Assembly: GCA_037974965.1 (NCBI GenBank)
Contig: JBBPFI010000012.1
Location: forward strand, 434,001 to 498,000
Direction: 5' to 3'
From: Dacryopinax spathularia
Taxonomy: Eukaryota > Basidiomycota > Dacrymycetes > Dacrymycetales > Dacrymycetaceae
DNA: 64,000 nucleotides
Positions 21,720 to 33,363 of this stretch are shown piece after piece. Position numbers and translations under genes: made by a program. Every line of letters starts with the position of its first letter. Within the stretch, counting starts at the first letter, position 1. The notes under the pieces were generated by a model. It did no database searches. It saw only the letters and a program-made list of their open reading frames with translations, and had not been told where the DNA came from.

Positions 21720-22603
21720 TCCCGTCGTGAGCGTCAGCGAACTATCGGCGAGCACCGCCAGCATGCGTGATCCGACAGTGAGCATCGGCGACCGGCGAGC
21801 ACTTGGCGAGCCATGTGTGATTCACCTGTGAGCTATTTGGTGAACATGAGTGATTGAAGATCCGGAGGGCCGGTTTGAGGGGTTTGGGTGTTTGGATGCT
21901 CTGGGATCTTGTGTACTCGTGGGAGTCTTTGAGGCGGATTTGTTGTATGTACTGGTAATGATCACCCCTCACTCGGAATGGGATCCGACTGAGGTTGGCT
22001 TGGGTTAGCTGCTGTAAGGTTATCGGACCATACTGCACTGATCAGATGGCTGATTTATGACCATGCAATTCCCTGCTCTCTAGCGGGCGGTCGAAACGAT
22101 CTGCTTCTAGCAAGAAGTCGGGAGAAGAGGTTGAGATTGGATTACTCAGCTGCGGGTCGATCGACAGGCTCGTCCACGGCGACGAGAAGTGATGGGCAGC
22201 ATGGTGGCCAGAAGGCGAAGTTGACCCCGAAACAACGCCCGACAAGGTTGTCCTCCTATGACCACACCTGCCTAGAAAGTATTAGTCTATTATTTGGTGA
22301 CTAACTAACTAGTTAACTAGGAAAAGGCCACTATTTTCGGAGTTACAGAGAAACCAGGGTCCGGCTGTACGCAACCTTTTATGGTGATTGCGATACCAGC
22401 CAGGCATCGACCGACCGGGACCATGGCGGGTTCCGTCCACCGTATGAAATGTCGGCATCGGCACATCTACCGCTCAATACGGGCCGGGTCGGCCGACTTC
22501 TGCTCGTTGGTTGGGTTGTTGGAGACGACCACCTCCTGCTCTGCTTGTTCTTGCTAAAGACTGAACTGCTTGGCAATCCTGAGCTGGAAGTGACGAGTGA
22601 GAG
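21720..22603. other. Intergenic stretch
   Basis: An imperfect family of GGCGAGCA and TGAGCATCGGC phrases lies at 21725-21850, and a short palindromic CTAACTAGTTAACTAG at about 22303-22319. No gene seen. Confidence 0.45.
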
Positions 22604-24351
22604 ATGGCGACTGCTACTGCTGAAGAACCGATCACGGAATCGACGCCGCTCATCGCACCCCGCGATGACAGGCACAAACCCAGTGCAGAGCTGGTCATCG
22701 AGCCCCCTTCACCAAGCACGACCGCAGCGCCAACCTCACCTCCATCACCCTCACGATCCCATGCCGGCAGCCCCAAGCCGCCCAACTCCTCCTCCTCCGA
22801 GGAAGCAGACGAGCCCGACATCCCCCTGCCCAAGCTCCAGATCCTCCTCCTCTGCTTAGCGCGATTCGTCGAGCCCATAGCGTTCTTCAGCATCTTCCCC
22901 TTCGTCAACCAGATGATCAACGAGATGGGCGGTGTCCCCACCGCCGACGTAGGCTTCTGGTCCGGGTGGATAGAGAGCGTGTTCTCGCTCATGCAGACGA
23001 TCAGTATGCTTTTCTGGGGCAGGGCGGCCGATAGGCTGGGGAGAAAACCGGTGCTGATTGTTAGCTTGGCGGGGGTTGCGGTCGGGTCGGTGGCGTTTGG
23101 GCTGGCGAGGACTGTATGGCAGATGATAGCGCTGAGGAGCATTGCTGGAGTGTTCTCCGGCACACTGGTGTACGTCTCTCTCCTCTCCCAATCCCACGCA
23201 TCCCCGGTTCTTATAGGGATATGTCTTGCACAGAACCGTGCGGACGATGATCTCGGAGAACTCGACCCCGCGTACCCAAGCGCGCGCATTCAGCTTCTTC
23301 ATGTTCGCCGGCAACCTAGGCATGTTCCTCGGCCCCATCATCGGCGGTGCATGCGCAAAACCAGCGGTGAACTACCCCAGGCTGTTCGGGGGTGTATGGC
23401 TCTTCGAGACGTATCCGTATTTGTTGCCTTGTATTGTCAGCGGGTCGTTTACCGCGCTGTCATGTTTGGCCAACTTGCTCTGGCTGAAGGAGGTGCGTCT
23501 GCTCTGCTTTCCAATTTGTTTGGAATGCGAACGTGGCTGATGTGGTATGATGTTGGCCTGGATAGACCGGCGTAGCACATAAGGACAAATCCGCCTCCCG
23601 CCCCAAGCCGATCACGACACGCGAACTCCTCTCCACACCCGGGGTGATCCCCGCCCTGCTCATATTCGAATACGTGATGCTCGTCTCCGTAATATTCACC
23701 GCCATGCTCCCGCTCTTCGCGTACACGCCCGTCGAGCTCGGCGGGTGGAGCTTCACACCTCCGCAGATCTCGCTCTACCTCGCTGCGGGCGGAGCGGGGC
23801 AGGCGTTCTGGATCTTGCTTGTGTTCCCGCCGCTGCAGCATAGGATCGGGACGGGGGCGGTGTTGAGGATCACCGCGCTTGTTAGGCCGGTCGGGTTGGC
23901 GTTGCTGCCGGCGATGAATATGCTGCTCAGGGCGGGGAAGGACACTGCGTTCTGGGCGCTGCTGCCCATTCCGGCGCTGCTGAGCAGCAGCGTGAGCATG
24001 TCATTCAGTATGTTTACTCCTCCGTTCCTTCCTTCTTCTGCTCGCTCAAGCTGACCCTCACTCCTCACAGCCGCCGTCCAGCTGGTGCTGAACGACATCT
24101 CCCCCTCCCCGCTCGCCCTCGGAACCCTAAACGGCATCGCCCTCTCACTCTCTTCGGCCATCCGAGCCGTAGGACCAGCAGCGATCACCTCCCTCTACGC
24201 CTACGGGGTGAAGTACCAGATCTTGGCTGGTCACCTCGCGTGGGTAGTGGTGATCGTCACTGCTTTTGGGTATGCGGTGCTGTTGAGGTGGTTGCCGGAG
24301 AAATGCGAGGGGAAGCCGGTGAGGAAGAGGAGGGAAGGACATGAGGATTAG
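22604..24351 (+). CDS. MFS transporter, tetracycline-resistance/ZIFL-like (12 helices)
   Basis: Exons 22604-23169, 23234-23492, 23566-24007, 24071-24351 join to 515 aa. After a Ser/Pro-rich cytosolic N-terminus of about 75 residues the fold starts with LCLARFVEPIAFFSIFP. The MFS signature loop is present (WGRAADRLGRKPVL), and splicing of the first intron restores SGTLVTVRTMISENSTP, the typical motif of the DHA1/ZIFL group. The second half shows ALGTLNGIALSLSSAIRAVGP. Members of this group are proton-coupled exporters; in plants and fungi some affect zinc, potassium or drug handling. Substrate cannot be deduced. The C-terminus is short and basic. No partner gene next to it. Confidence 0.9.
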
Positions 24352-26603
24352 CGGATGTTTGTCCCCTCCTATCCTCTTTGCCCGATATGGTGATTTGGAA
24401 CAGGCTGGGGGTTGATGACTGAGAAAAATGGGGTTGTACTTAGATGATTTCAGATCTGACTATTAGATTTACGGGGAGCTGTATATCTCGCGTTGCAGGA
24501 GGTAGTATGCTTCTGCTGCTGAATTCGCTTTCTTGTTGTAGTACGTCGAAATAGAATGTATTTCACTAGTTATCACCTTGAGCCGTCTATCGTCGTCTCC
24601 TATCGGCCTGCGCGATATATGGACTGAGGCGACTCGACGCAAACAGCAGCGGACGGCTTGGCTTCCTCCCGCTCCCGCTCCACGGGACTGCTGTCTGCCA
24701 AGATCGAACGTGCATGATCGGCACTTCGGTAGTTATTGCCCGTACTACTGTAGTTTTCCCCCGCAGTCAGCTATTCCGAACACAAGCGCGTCCTTTTGTG
24801 AAGACCCGCTTCGGTGGATATGTGTAGCCAAGCCTACATAGGATGAAGTCGCACGTCGGACGAGGATAAATCCCCGTTTTCGGGGCGAGATCAGCCCGTT
24901 GCAGCTAATCGGTTGGATCTTTCGGGAACTATACGCTGCAAGCCAAGCCGGGATATTGTAGCGCATCGCCGGAAACGCGCAGTATGACAGTCTGTCTTGG
25001 ATCTTGTCATCTTGATCGTGGGACGCACTCGACCCACCCCCGACAGCCCGTACGACTTGAACGCACTTGCCCTGTTTGGGGCGAGTCACTCCCGTCGTCC
25101 GCCTCCAGCGCTTGCTTATACCGGCAGGCACCATGCTCCGAGGTGAAATAGTGATGTGCTCCGTCCACTAGCTTGTCTCAGCCGCTGTACGTTCTGGAAG
25201 AGGAACGACGATGTCCCATCCTAGGAGGTTTAGGCGCCAAGGTGGCTCAGCCGCACAGCTACTATTTCGTCTACAGGTTCCTTGAGCTCGCCAGTATTGA
25301 TGGATGAAGCGTGCGAATAAGGTACGCCGCTAGCAGGAGACTAGCTTCTAGTTCTTTCTGTCCCGGACGATAATGACGCAGTAGCTGGACTTCTATTTTC
25401 GGTATAGAACAGCCCGCTGACCGTGCCAGCCGTACGCCGTGCAGTGCCTTGGGCAGACGCAGCAAGAATACGGGAGAACAAGGCAGCATGCCGGCGGGCT
25501 TGTGCCGAGATACTACCGGCGGGTTGCAGGCAGAACAATGAAGTTGTCAGTATCTCCAAGGATATGAGGGTGCTGGACGACGCTAACGCGCTGTCGACAA
25601 GGCAGACAAGTTGTGCTCTTCATTGTCGACTAATGAGAACAGTTAGAAGCCTGTCTTTTAGCTCGGATGAGCGGCAACCGGAAAAGAAACGTGTTTGCAG
25701 ACGCGAGCAGGCACCGGACCACTTCAAAATAGAAGGCCTTCCTTTGCGATTGCCTCCGTAATTCTGGTGTTACATACACTTGACCTTTCACACAACTACC
25801 GACCGCCGCACAAAGTTGCTCCTTTGCTCCATAGCCCGCTTAGTCAACAAAAGGGCTGTCGCCTCAGAGCGGAAAGAATCCTGTAATCGCACAATCTACA
25901 GGGTCTTTTCGGAACTATGATCTACCTCGGTTGATTAGTCGGTTGCCGAGATCCGACAGTGGAGGCGCCTCAGAAGCCCCATGATTGATTATCTGTCTGC
26001 AAGAGACGCAATAATGATTGCGGCGACAATCAAGGCGAGAGATCGAGGGGAAACCGTTGACATGGGTCGACAGGAGGTGGCAACATCTCGTCCCCAAGGT
26101 CTCACCAAGAGATCGGCCATCTGCTATGGCCGCGATATCGAAGGGGCGCTCTGAAGCTCCGTATCAGCCGGGTGTCAGCCGGACACGGATTAGCGTCGAG
26201 GAAAAAACAGCGCAGGGGAAACCGATAGGGGCATTCGAACTCGACACCTTGTGATGTTATGAAAGAGTTCTGGACGCCTTCCGCATACGGCATGGCGGCC
26301 ATGCTTCTTCTGATCCCTGGAACTGTTCGCTGCTGTGCCGGCTGATGCTTCGTTCGAAGGCGGCAAAGTACACCGAGCGTCGTGGATCGCATCACTATAC
26401 CCAGCATCCCTTGGGACGGACCGACGAAATCCTGCACACATGCTAATTCGGCGCCAGCAAGCGGGCCAGAGCTTCTGTTAAAAACCCCATATCTCCTCGC
26501 AACAGAATGACCAGATACCCGCGGCCCTCTGGCTTATTACCCCGTCCGGTCGCCGCACTCTCCCTGTACCTTGTCGCCGCATCTATCCCACTGCCTTGCT
26601 CAT
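24352..26603. other. Gene-poor stretch of 2.25 kb
   Basis: No family motif, tRNA or transposon feature was recognised on either strand. Open frames are short and without codon-like bias. Given that two genes elsewhere in this window are made only of short exons, a hidden gene cannot be excluded. Confidence 0.45.
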
Positions 26604-27321
26604 ATGAATGAGATGGACATCGAAGAGCTATCGCCCTGTATACGCTTGCTGTCGAAGGTATGCATCCCTGATCCAACATTTTCGGCGCCGTGGACTGATT
26701 AAACGCGACATCGCATATAGGCAAAGCTCATCGTGACGCTGGGCATGGGCATTTTCGTCCTTCTTACGCGTTCAGTACATGCGGCTTGGTTCCTGGTTGG
26801 TACCCTAGCCTGCGGCTATTCCTGTACGTCGGCGTTTGCTCGTCCTGTTCATGATCGCATCTCATCGGTTGTTCGATTCTCCTTTGATTGCGCTGGCATC
26901 ACTTCTTGCATATCCAGCTAAAGGCGTTAAACGAATGCTACGACAACCGCGACCTGTTGGATCGAAACGACCTCTCTCGTACGGCATGCCCAGCGCTCAC
27001 ATGAGTGTGATGACGTTCCAGGCCACCTACGTTCTCCTCACATCGCTCTACCTCTCCTTCGCACCGCTCTCCTACCTCGGCGTACCTTCTGATCCCGGCT
27101 ACTGGTTACGCGCCGTATTCCCGGCGGTCTTCGCCATAGCCGCCGCGGCAATCGGGTGGAGCCGCCTGGCGCTTGAAGAGCACACGCTACTCCAAGTACT
27201 AGCTGGTGTCGCTTTTGGTCTCCCTTTCGCTCTGGGCTGGTGGGCACTATGGCAATGCTGGGCGATAGATGGGCTCAGCCGACCGCTGGCAGAAGCAGCG
27301 CGTGGATGGATAATAGTATGA
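26604..27321 (+). CDS. CAX4: Dolichyldiphosphatase-like PAP2 phosphatase
   Basis: Exons 26604-26657, 26721-26823, 26918-27321 join to 186 aa. PAP2 motifs: KRMLRQPRP (motif 1), GMPSAHM (motif 2, PSAH instead of PSGH) and SRLALEEHTLLQVLAG (motif 3). The Gln after the catalytic His, in HTxxQV, is typical of dolichyldiphosphatases, as is the helix before motif 1 (HAAWFLVGTLACGY). The enzyme removes one phosphate from dolichyl diphosphate on the lumenal side of the ER, recycling the lipid carrier for N-glycosylation. The protein is shorter than yeast Cax4 but has four hydrophobic segments. The 94-nt second intron has an open frame, but splicing it restores the family alignment. The start is chosen as the only ATG that joins in frame. 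Confidence 0.83.
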
Positions 27322-28513
27322 CGCGGGTGCAGCCGGGAGGACGTGGCGCAAAGCGGGCTGCGTGACGAATTTTACGCTGGATGATGAAGACGGTTGTATG
27401 TAACATCTACGATTTTCCCTCCTAATTCCCTCCCAAGAAGAGGAGCATATTCCATAGAGAAATCTTGGGTCTATTTATTACTGTCTCTTGGATTCTGCCA
27501 TAGCAACAAGAACTATCCGTACGTCGAGGAAGAGAACCGAGCCTATCGGCGTTACCGTGTAACACACGCGAAGGAAGCCGACGCATGCCGGCCTCTTACG
27601 CCGCGGCCAAGAAACGGACTCCGCCGGGAAACGCTTCTCCGCCGAAACCTGCCCTGCTCTTCTGCTGGCAAACGTGTCTCGGGTTGTTGCTCCTTGCTAT
27701 AACGAAACCCACGTCCGTAAGTAATCCCCATGTGCAGCTCTCCTAATCGATCGGGAACAGGTACAGCTTCCGGCTTGCTTCTGTTGCTTCTGGTCAGAAT
27801 AGGAAAACGGAACCCACGCATCGGGCATTCACCCACACGTGTGGCGCCTCTAAGCTCGCTTCTGCCTCTCCAAGCCCTTTGCATTCTTCCCTAAAGGGGA
27901 GGTCAATCCGTGCCGCAAAGCCGTAATAGTGGTGGATATCCCATCGGGATGTCGGACGATTGACAGTATCCGATCAGGGGAAGCGTGAACCTCGGTTGAT
28001 CTTCATCGCGGAGAGTGAATATGTTGTGATCTTCGTGGGCTACATCACCCCTTGTTGTGCTATTCCAGACCACAACAACATGAACAGGTACCGGGAATCC
28101 TGTTGTTCTCTAGTAGCCAAGGCCGGTGATCCGACAAATCGGTAGTTCGATGTTTCCGATCAGATGCTCGCTTCAAATGTGTCTCGCCGACGATTTAGTC
28201 AGCCGGACGTGCGCGAATCGGGAAACGCTGTTCCAAGCTACAAAGTATCATGCAGATTCTGCAGGCTGCTCTTCTGTCTGAGACCAGATGTTTCACCTCA
28301 TAGCGACCCAAGAGCATCACAACAGAAAGAACACCGCAGATCGCTGTCCCGCACGATACTATCCCGCATTACGACATTGAAGCATATACAGTACACAAAT
28401 GCTAGTACTACGACAGTCCTGTCTCCGACAAACAGAAATGTAGATGCATAGGGAAAATGGGTATATCGCGGTCCTCGCTCTCAGCAGGGGTAGGACATTC
28501 CAGTCAGAGCGAT
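27322..28513. other. Gene-poor stretch of 1.2 kb
   Basis: Between the dolichyldiphosphatase (+) and the sirtuin (-) 3' ends. Nothing recognised. Shares the phrase CCTCGGTTGAT with 25926-25936, too short to call a repeat. Confidence 0.45.
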
Positions 28514-30507
28514 TCAGGCCCTAACCTCAGCCAACGCCCCCCTCCCCCTCCTCAGGCCCCTCCTCCTAGGCGGCGTCTCCAACCTCAACTCCCCCAATCC
28601 CAAATTCTCCTGATCCTCTTTCCCGCCTGCCCTAGCAGCCTTACTCGGGCTGCCAAAAAGCATCCCCTTCTCCGGGAAGTCTTTCGTCGGGCTCGACTGG
28701 ACAGACTTGTGAGAGGGACTATGCCGTTTTTGAGGTGAGGAATCGGGGTCGGTGTAGTGACATGTTTGGGCTTGACGCTTTGAGGGCGAGAGGGGTGCGA
28801 GCGGGGCGCGGGGTTCTTTGGTGGGTGAGGACTTGGGTTTGGAGGGCGAGCCGGAGACGAGCGTTTTCTCGGATGAGATGGACGAGGCGGAGGATGCGGA
28901 GAGCGTGGAAGCTTGAGAGAGTGGGATGTTTTCTGTATCGCTCGAGTTGTCGGCCACTCCTGAATTAATCGCGATTAGCGGCGGTTGTTGTTTTCTGAAA
29001 GGGAAAATAAGTCACCTCGCCTACTAGGCTTGGCGGCTTTCTTCGGCTCCTTCCGGGCTTTCGCCTTGCTCGAGATAGTTGCCACAGCGGGCTTGCTTAC
29101 TTTCATCGCCTTCATCGCTTTCGCTTTCCCAGCAGCAGTAGTAGAAACAGCAGGGAGAGAGACAGGAAGCGCATCCAGCGTAGTCTGAACCTCCCAGTCC
29201 TGCGGCCTAGCCCTCCTCCATTCCTCTTCCACCCTCTCGACCCAAACGTCCGTCTCCCCCATAACATGATAATCGATCACGCCCTCCCATTCCCCAGGCG
29301 GCGGGGTCCGGTTGACGAAAATCACTTTCCCCAGCATCCCTCCTGCTCCTTGGGGCGGGGCCTTGCCCTTAGCTTCCAGGGCGAGTCGGCTGGCCTCGGC
29401 GCGGGCATGGACGGCAGAGGCGAAATCTTTGACGAGGCGCTTGAGGCCGTGTACTTTGAGGGAGGTTCCCATTATTATGAGTAGATCCGGGGAGCGGGCC
29501 AGGTCGGCGGTTTGGACCTGGCCTATTTCCTCTCCAAGAGGGTGGGGCTCGTCGTACAGCACTATTGCAGGTCTCAGATGACCCTGCGGCAGTGCCCTCG
29601 CGGCGCGAGCAAGGCGTGCTTCGCCTATCCCACCTCAAGTTAGCATATATCTCAGAGGGGAGGAGGGAAGGGGACGAACAGCGGGATACGCATGCCGGGC
29701 ATTGCGGTGCTTGGCCGGACAGGAAGGACTCGGTGTGCGAGGGTGTGTGGGGGGTCGTGTAGCTGCAGAGCGTGCAGCGGACGGAATGGATGTCCCCGTG
29801 GAGTTGGACGTTGCGTGTTGATTTGAGTGATTTGGGTTTCTTGCCTGCTGGGGGTGGCTTGCTGCTGCTTTGTCCTTTGACTGGCGAGCTTGGTGTCGAG
29901 CGGGGTGAGGACGATGGTGGGGCGTTCTCCTTGTCCTCCTTTGCCTTCGCCCCAGTGGCAGCAGGAGCAGAGGCAGAAGGCAAGCCAGCAGCGCCCAACC
30001 CAGCTCTCTCTTCCAACCCATCAATGTTCTGCGTATAACACCTCAATAGCCTCCCCCTCCCCTCCAACGCACTCAAGAACCTATGCGTCGCCCCCGGCTC
30101 AGCGGCATCCACGGCCCGCTTGAGCTCCGCTATGAACGTGTAGAACAATGAAGTTGTTTCGGGGGACCGGAAGAGGGAGGCGTCGAATAGGTCTTTGCCG
30201 CGGACGAAGGAGGTCGGGTAGCGGGATTTGACGAGGTTGTACAGGCCGTCGGAGGATCGGAAGTCCTGTATTCGACCCCGCCAAACAAGCCAACAAGAAA
30301 TCGTGCAGTATGTTAACCATTGTACAGGTAGTGCGAAGGGGGACGCACGGGTATTCCGCAGGAACAGGAGATCCCTGCGCCTGTGACTACGACGACCCGC
30401 TTTGCGCGCGCGACGGCTAGTGAGAGCGACGAGAGAGTGCGTCGTGCTGGAGCGTCCTCTGGCGCTGTTGAACTGAGAAGGTGGGCAAGGTCGAGTGTTA
30501 TTGTCAT
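28514..30507 (-). CDS. hst4: Hst3/Hst4-type sirtuin (NAD-dependent histone deacetylase)
   Basis: Exons (minus) 30507-30349, 30265-29680, 29624-29016, 28959-28514 give 599 aa. Sirtuin motifs: VVVTGAGISCSCGIPDFRS across the first splice, TQNIDGLEERAG, the catalytic His in NVQLHGDIH, zinc cysteines CTLC and CPAC, and MGTSLKVHGLKRLVKDFA. DLFDASLFR and IVLYDEPHPLGEEI are specific to the Hst3/Hst4 group, which deacetylates histone H3 Lys56 after S phase. A Ser/Pro/Lys-rich insert of about 55 residues sits before the catalytic His. The C-terminus is disordered, with basic KPSK-type stretches and many SPxK sites. An unspliced third exon would end at 28975; the spliced model adds 149 residues and is preferred because the frame and a clean acceptor agree. 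Confidence 0.92.
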
Positions 30508-31265
30508 ATTGTCCGGTCGCTGATTATCTTGTTGATGAGATAGTGACTGACTGCCGTTGAGTAGATGGTCGCCGACCTGGCCGCCGCTGTCGATGTTGGC
30601 TGCTCTCGTCTTCAACAACGACCCTCGCGCGCGTCACCGCCGACGGACGGACTGACGAGACACCTCGCGACCCCGCGACTCGCTCACGTGATCCTAAGCC
30701 ACAACTTGCATCACAACAGTACCCGCTCTCGAGCGCTTGCTCCGGTTCCGCTACTCCGTGCCGCCGGCATGGCCAGGGTCCCAGCGCTTACGACCCTCTT
30801 CGGCAGTTCCCACCCTCACACATTCCTCCTCCGCCCAACGTTTGTTTCTCCGAGGAGGCAGGGGAAACGGAAGTGGTTGAGAGGGCGTAATTACGACTTG
30901 CTGCGGTTCAAGAACCATCCCAGCGTCCCGACGGGTCCGGGCGGCGTCGCACCTGAACACTCCTACGACTGCTGCTCTTGCGACTTTCGCCGCGGTTGGC
31001 TCTTCTAGTGAGACGCATACGGTGTGAGAGTGAGAATGTGCGCGCCGGGAGTGACGATGCTTTCCGGCTCTCATGTACGGAGTGGGAAAGTCCTCGCCGA
31101 GGTTGTGCGCAGGTCGGCGAGAGGCCGAATGAGGACGAAGATGCATTATCGGTAAGTCCGCAACGAGAGGTATAAAGAGCTCTGAACTGACTCGCAAAAA
31201 GGACATCAACACATACACTCAACTTTTATTCGACGTCTACTACTTTACAACACAGAAACTACAGC
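30508..31265. promoter_or_regulatory. Divergent region with TATA box at 31171-31177
   Basis: TATAAAG at 31171-31177 lies 95 bp before the ATG of the FAD monooxygenase. An open frame 30565-31008 (147 aa, + strand) overlaps the sirtuin upstream region; it shows no family pattern and is not called. Confidence 0.5.
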
Positions 31266-32825
31266 ATGATCTCACCCCGAGCCCCACGCATCGCCATCGT
31301 CGGCGCCGGCCCAGCAGGCCTAACCTTCACCTCCGTCCTCCACCACCTCCTGACCACCCCGACGCCCAGCTCACCCCCACCCCGCCTCCTGCCCGAAATA
31401 AACATCTACGAGCGCTCGACCGCCCTCGCAAGCCGAGACCAAGGCGGTACACTAGACATGCACGGCCCCACCGGTCAGAGAGCCTTGAAACTCGCGGGGC
31501 TGTGGGACAAGTTCCAGGAGGTTGCTAGGCCGGAGGGGGAGGCGATGCGGATTATGGATAAGAGTGGGAGGGTGTGGATGGGCGAGGGGGCTGAGGGACC
31601 GCCGGAGGAGTTTGCAGGGTCGATGTTGTTTGATGGGCCTGGGCCTGGATCTGGTGGAGAGGGCCCTGGCGAGGCAGGGAAAGGTGCACCAGGAGCAAAG
31701 CCACAGCAACAGCCTGCGCCCGCTGCGGGTGCAGCCTCTGCTGAGAGCCCGCCGGAGGCTAGTGTGGGTGCGGAAGGCACCAACCCGGCACAAGAACCAG
31801 CCTCAGCAGCAGGCCAAGCCGGCGAGCCCGACTCCCTCGGCCTCCCCAAAGACCCCGACGGTCGCCCAGAAATCGACCGCGGTCTGCTCAACTCCCTGCT
31901 CATCGACTCCCTCCCTCCCAGCACGCTCCACTGGGGGAAATCCGTCACTTCCATCTCTCCCCTCCCCTCCTCCTCCGGCGCCCACCAGTTAACATTCTCC
32001 GACGGGTCACAGGAGGCGTTCGACCTTGTCCTGGGCGCTGATGGCGCTTATTCTTGCATTCGCGGGTTCCTTACGCCCGTGGGACCGTTCTATTCGGGAG
32101 TGACGATGCTCGAGGCCTTGCTGCGCGATGTGGACAGCAACATCCCCCAAGTGGGGGAGTTTGTGGGGCCGGGGAGTATAATGGCTTTTGGGGATAATAA
32201 GGCCCTTGGAGCGCAGCGGAACTCGGGGGATAGGGTGAGGGTGTATTTCCACCTTCGGGTGCCCGAGACGTGTGCGGAGGAGAGCGGCATTGACTGGAGC
32301 AGTGTGGGGGCTGCCAAAGAGAGGGTGAAGAAGTTGTTCGAGGGGTGGAACGAGAAGCTTGTTTCGCTTATCGATTATGCCGACCCCGAAGCACTAGGAG
32401 GGAGAGGGATTGCACTCAGGAAGTTGTATATGCTCCCTCCTGATAACTTCCGTTGGGCACACACGAGGGGCGTCACCCTCCTCGGTGACGCCGCGCACCT
32501 CATGACGCCCTTCGCAGGCGAAGGGGCAAACATGGCCATGGCCGACGGGGCCGACCTCGCCCAATTCCTCTTCCCGATCTTCACCTCCCCCTCCGCGACG
32601 GACGAACAAGCCCTCCTGGCGAACCTCGACGCCGCGGTCAGGAAATACGAATCTGTCATGTTCCCCCGCGCGGGGAGCACGATGCGGGATACGTGGGCGA
32701 GCATGGAGGCGTTTATTAATCCTGATGCGCCGGCGAGTGGGTTTAGGTACTTTATGGAGTCTTTCAAGGCGCCCGAGGGGGGCAGGGAGGAGGAGAGGCC
32801 GCAGAGTTATTATGAGATGGAGTGA
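31266..32825 (+). CDS. FAD-dependent monooxygenase (PHBH/TetX-like), intronless
   Basis: Single exon of 519 aa. Motifs of class A flavoprotein hydroxylases are in the right order: GAGPAGL near the N-terminus for FAD, GGTLDMHGPTGQRALKLAG, LVLGADGAYSCIR (DG motif) about residue 255, and GVTLLGDAAHLMTPFAGEGANMAM (GD motif) about 405. These enzymes hydroxylate small, often aromatic or polyketide, substrates with NAD(P)H and oxygen. An Ala/Pro/Glu/Gly-rich insert of about 75 residues (roughly 123-198) interrupts the fold; this is unusual and looks like a disordered loop. No membrane helix or signal peptide. The P450 gene starts 538 bp downstream on the same strand, so a shared pathway is possible. 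Confidence 0.92.
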   Translation: MISPRAPRIAIVGAGPAGLTFTSVLHHLLTTPTPSSPPPRLLPEINIYERSTALASRDQGGTLDMHGPTGQRALKLAGLWDKFQEVARPEGEAMRIMDKSGRVWMGEGAEGPPEEFAGSMLFDGPGPGSGGEGPGEAGKGAPGAKPQQQPAPAAGAASAESPPEASVGAEGTNPAQEPASAAGQAGEPDSLGLPKDPDGRPEIDRGLLNSLLIDSLPPSTLHWGKSVTSISPLPSSSGAHQLTFSDGSQEAFDLVLGADGAYSCIRGFLTPVGPFYSGVTMLEALLRDVDSNIPQVGEFVGPGSIMAFGDNKALGAQRNSGDRVRVYFHLRVPETCAEESGIDWSSVGAAKERVKKLFEGWNEKLVSLIDYADPEALGGRGIALRKLYMLPPDNFRWAHTRGVTLLGDAAHLMTPFAGEGANMAMADGADLAQFLFPIFTSPSATDEQALLANLDAAVRKYESVMFPRAGSTMRDTWASMEAFINPDAPASGFRYFMESFKAPEGGREEERPQSYYEME

Positions 32826-33363
32826 ACTTGATTTGAGTGTGGAGGAGGGAAATTATTGATTAGGGTTGTAATCAATATTCTGTGTTCTTTGGCTCTCCTT
32901 CATGGAACACGGCGTGCCTTCTCTTTCGGAATCGGAGGCCCGATATCATTGATCAGGCGAGAATGGTATGCCCGGGGAGCGGTATTCGTTCTAGTCAGTG
33001 CGCTAACGTCGCTGCGAGCTTGTGCGCGTAGAAGCGTGCTTCACGGGACATCAGCCGGCGCCCGCAATGTCACGTGCCCGGAGACGGGTTCGAGCATTGA
33101 CTAAGCAGAAGCAGATCGACAAGATGGCAGTCACCTGTCCTCGATGCACCATGACTTAAAAGAAGCGAAATCCGGTCCTGTGTCGGGTCCGGCCGTGTTG
33201 CTCAGTCGGGACAACACGATACTTCTTCAGTATTACTATATGTTATGCCTCGCGACCAAGGCATTTGATCTGGAAATTCAATGAGGCAGCACTGAATGAG
33301 GCCGTTCCCAAACATATATAAACAGCGGCCTGATGCGCTGTCTGATCCCCCACGTCTCTCTAG
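32826..33363. promoter_or_regulatory. Intergenic stretch with TATA box at 33315-33322
   Basis: TATATAAA at 33315-33322 lies 42 bp before the ATG of the P450. No gene seen in the rest. Confidence 0.55.

Noticed and set aside
24352-26603. Possible transposon remnant
   Set aside because: No terminal repeats, target duplications or reverse transcriptase/transposase motifs were seen.
30565-31008. 147-aa plus-strand frame upstream of the FAD monooxygenase
   Set aside because: No family pattern, and overlaps the sirtuin upstream region; not enough support.
31152-31200. GTAAGT...AAAAAG candidate intron upstream of the FAD monooxygenase
   Set aside because: It contains the TATA box at the usual distance from the start codon, so it is more likely promoter sequence.
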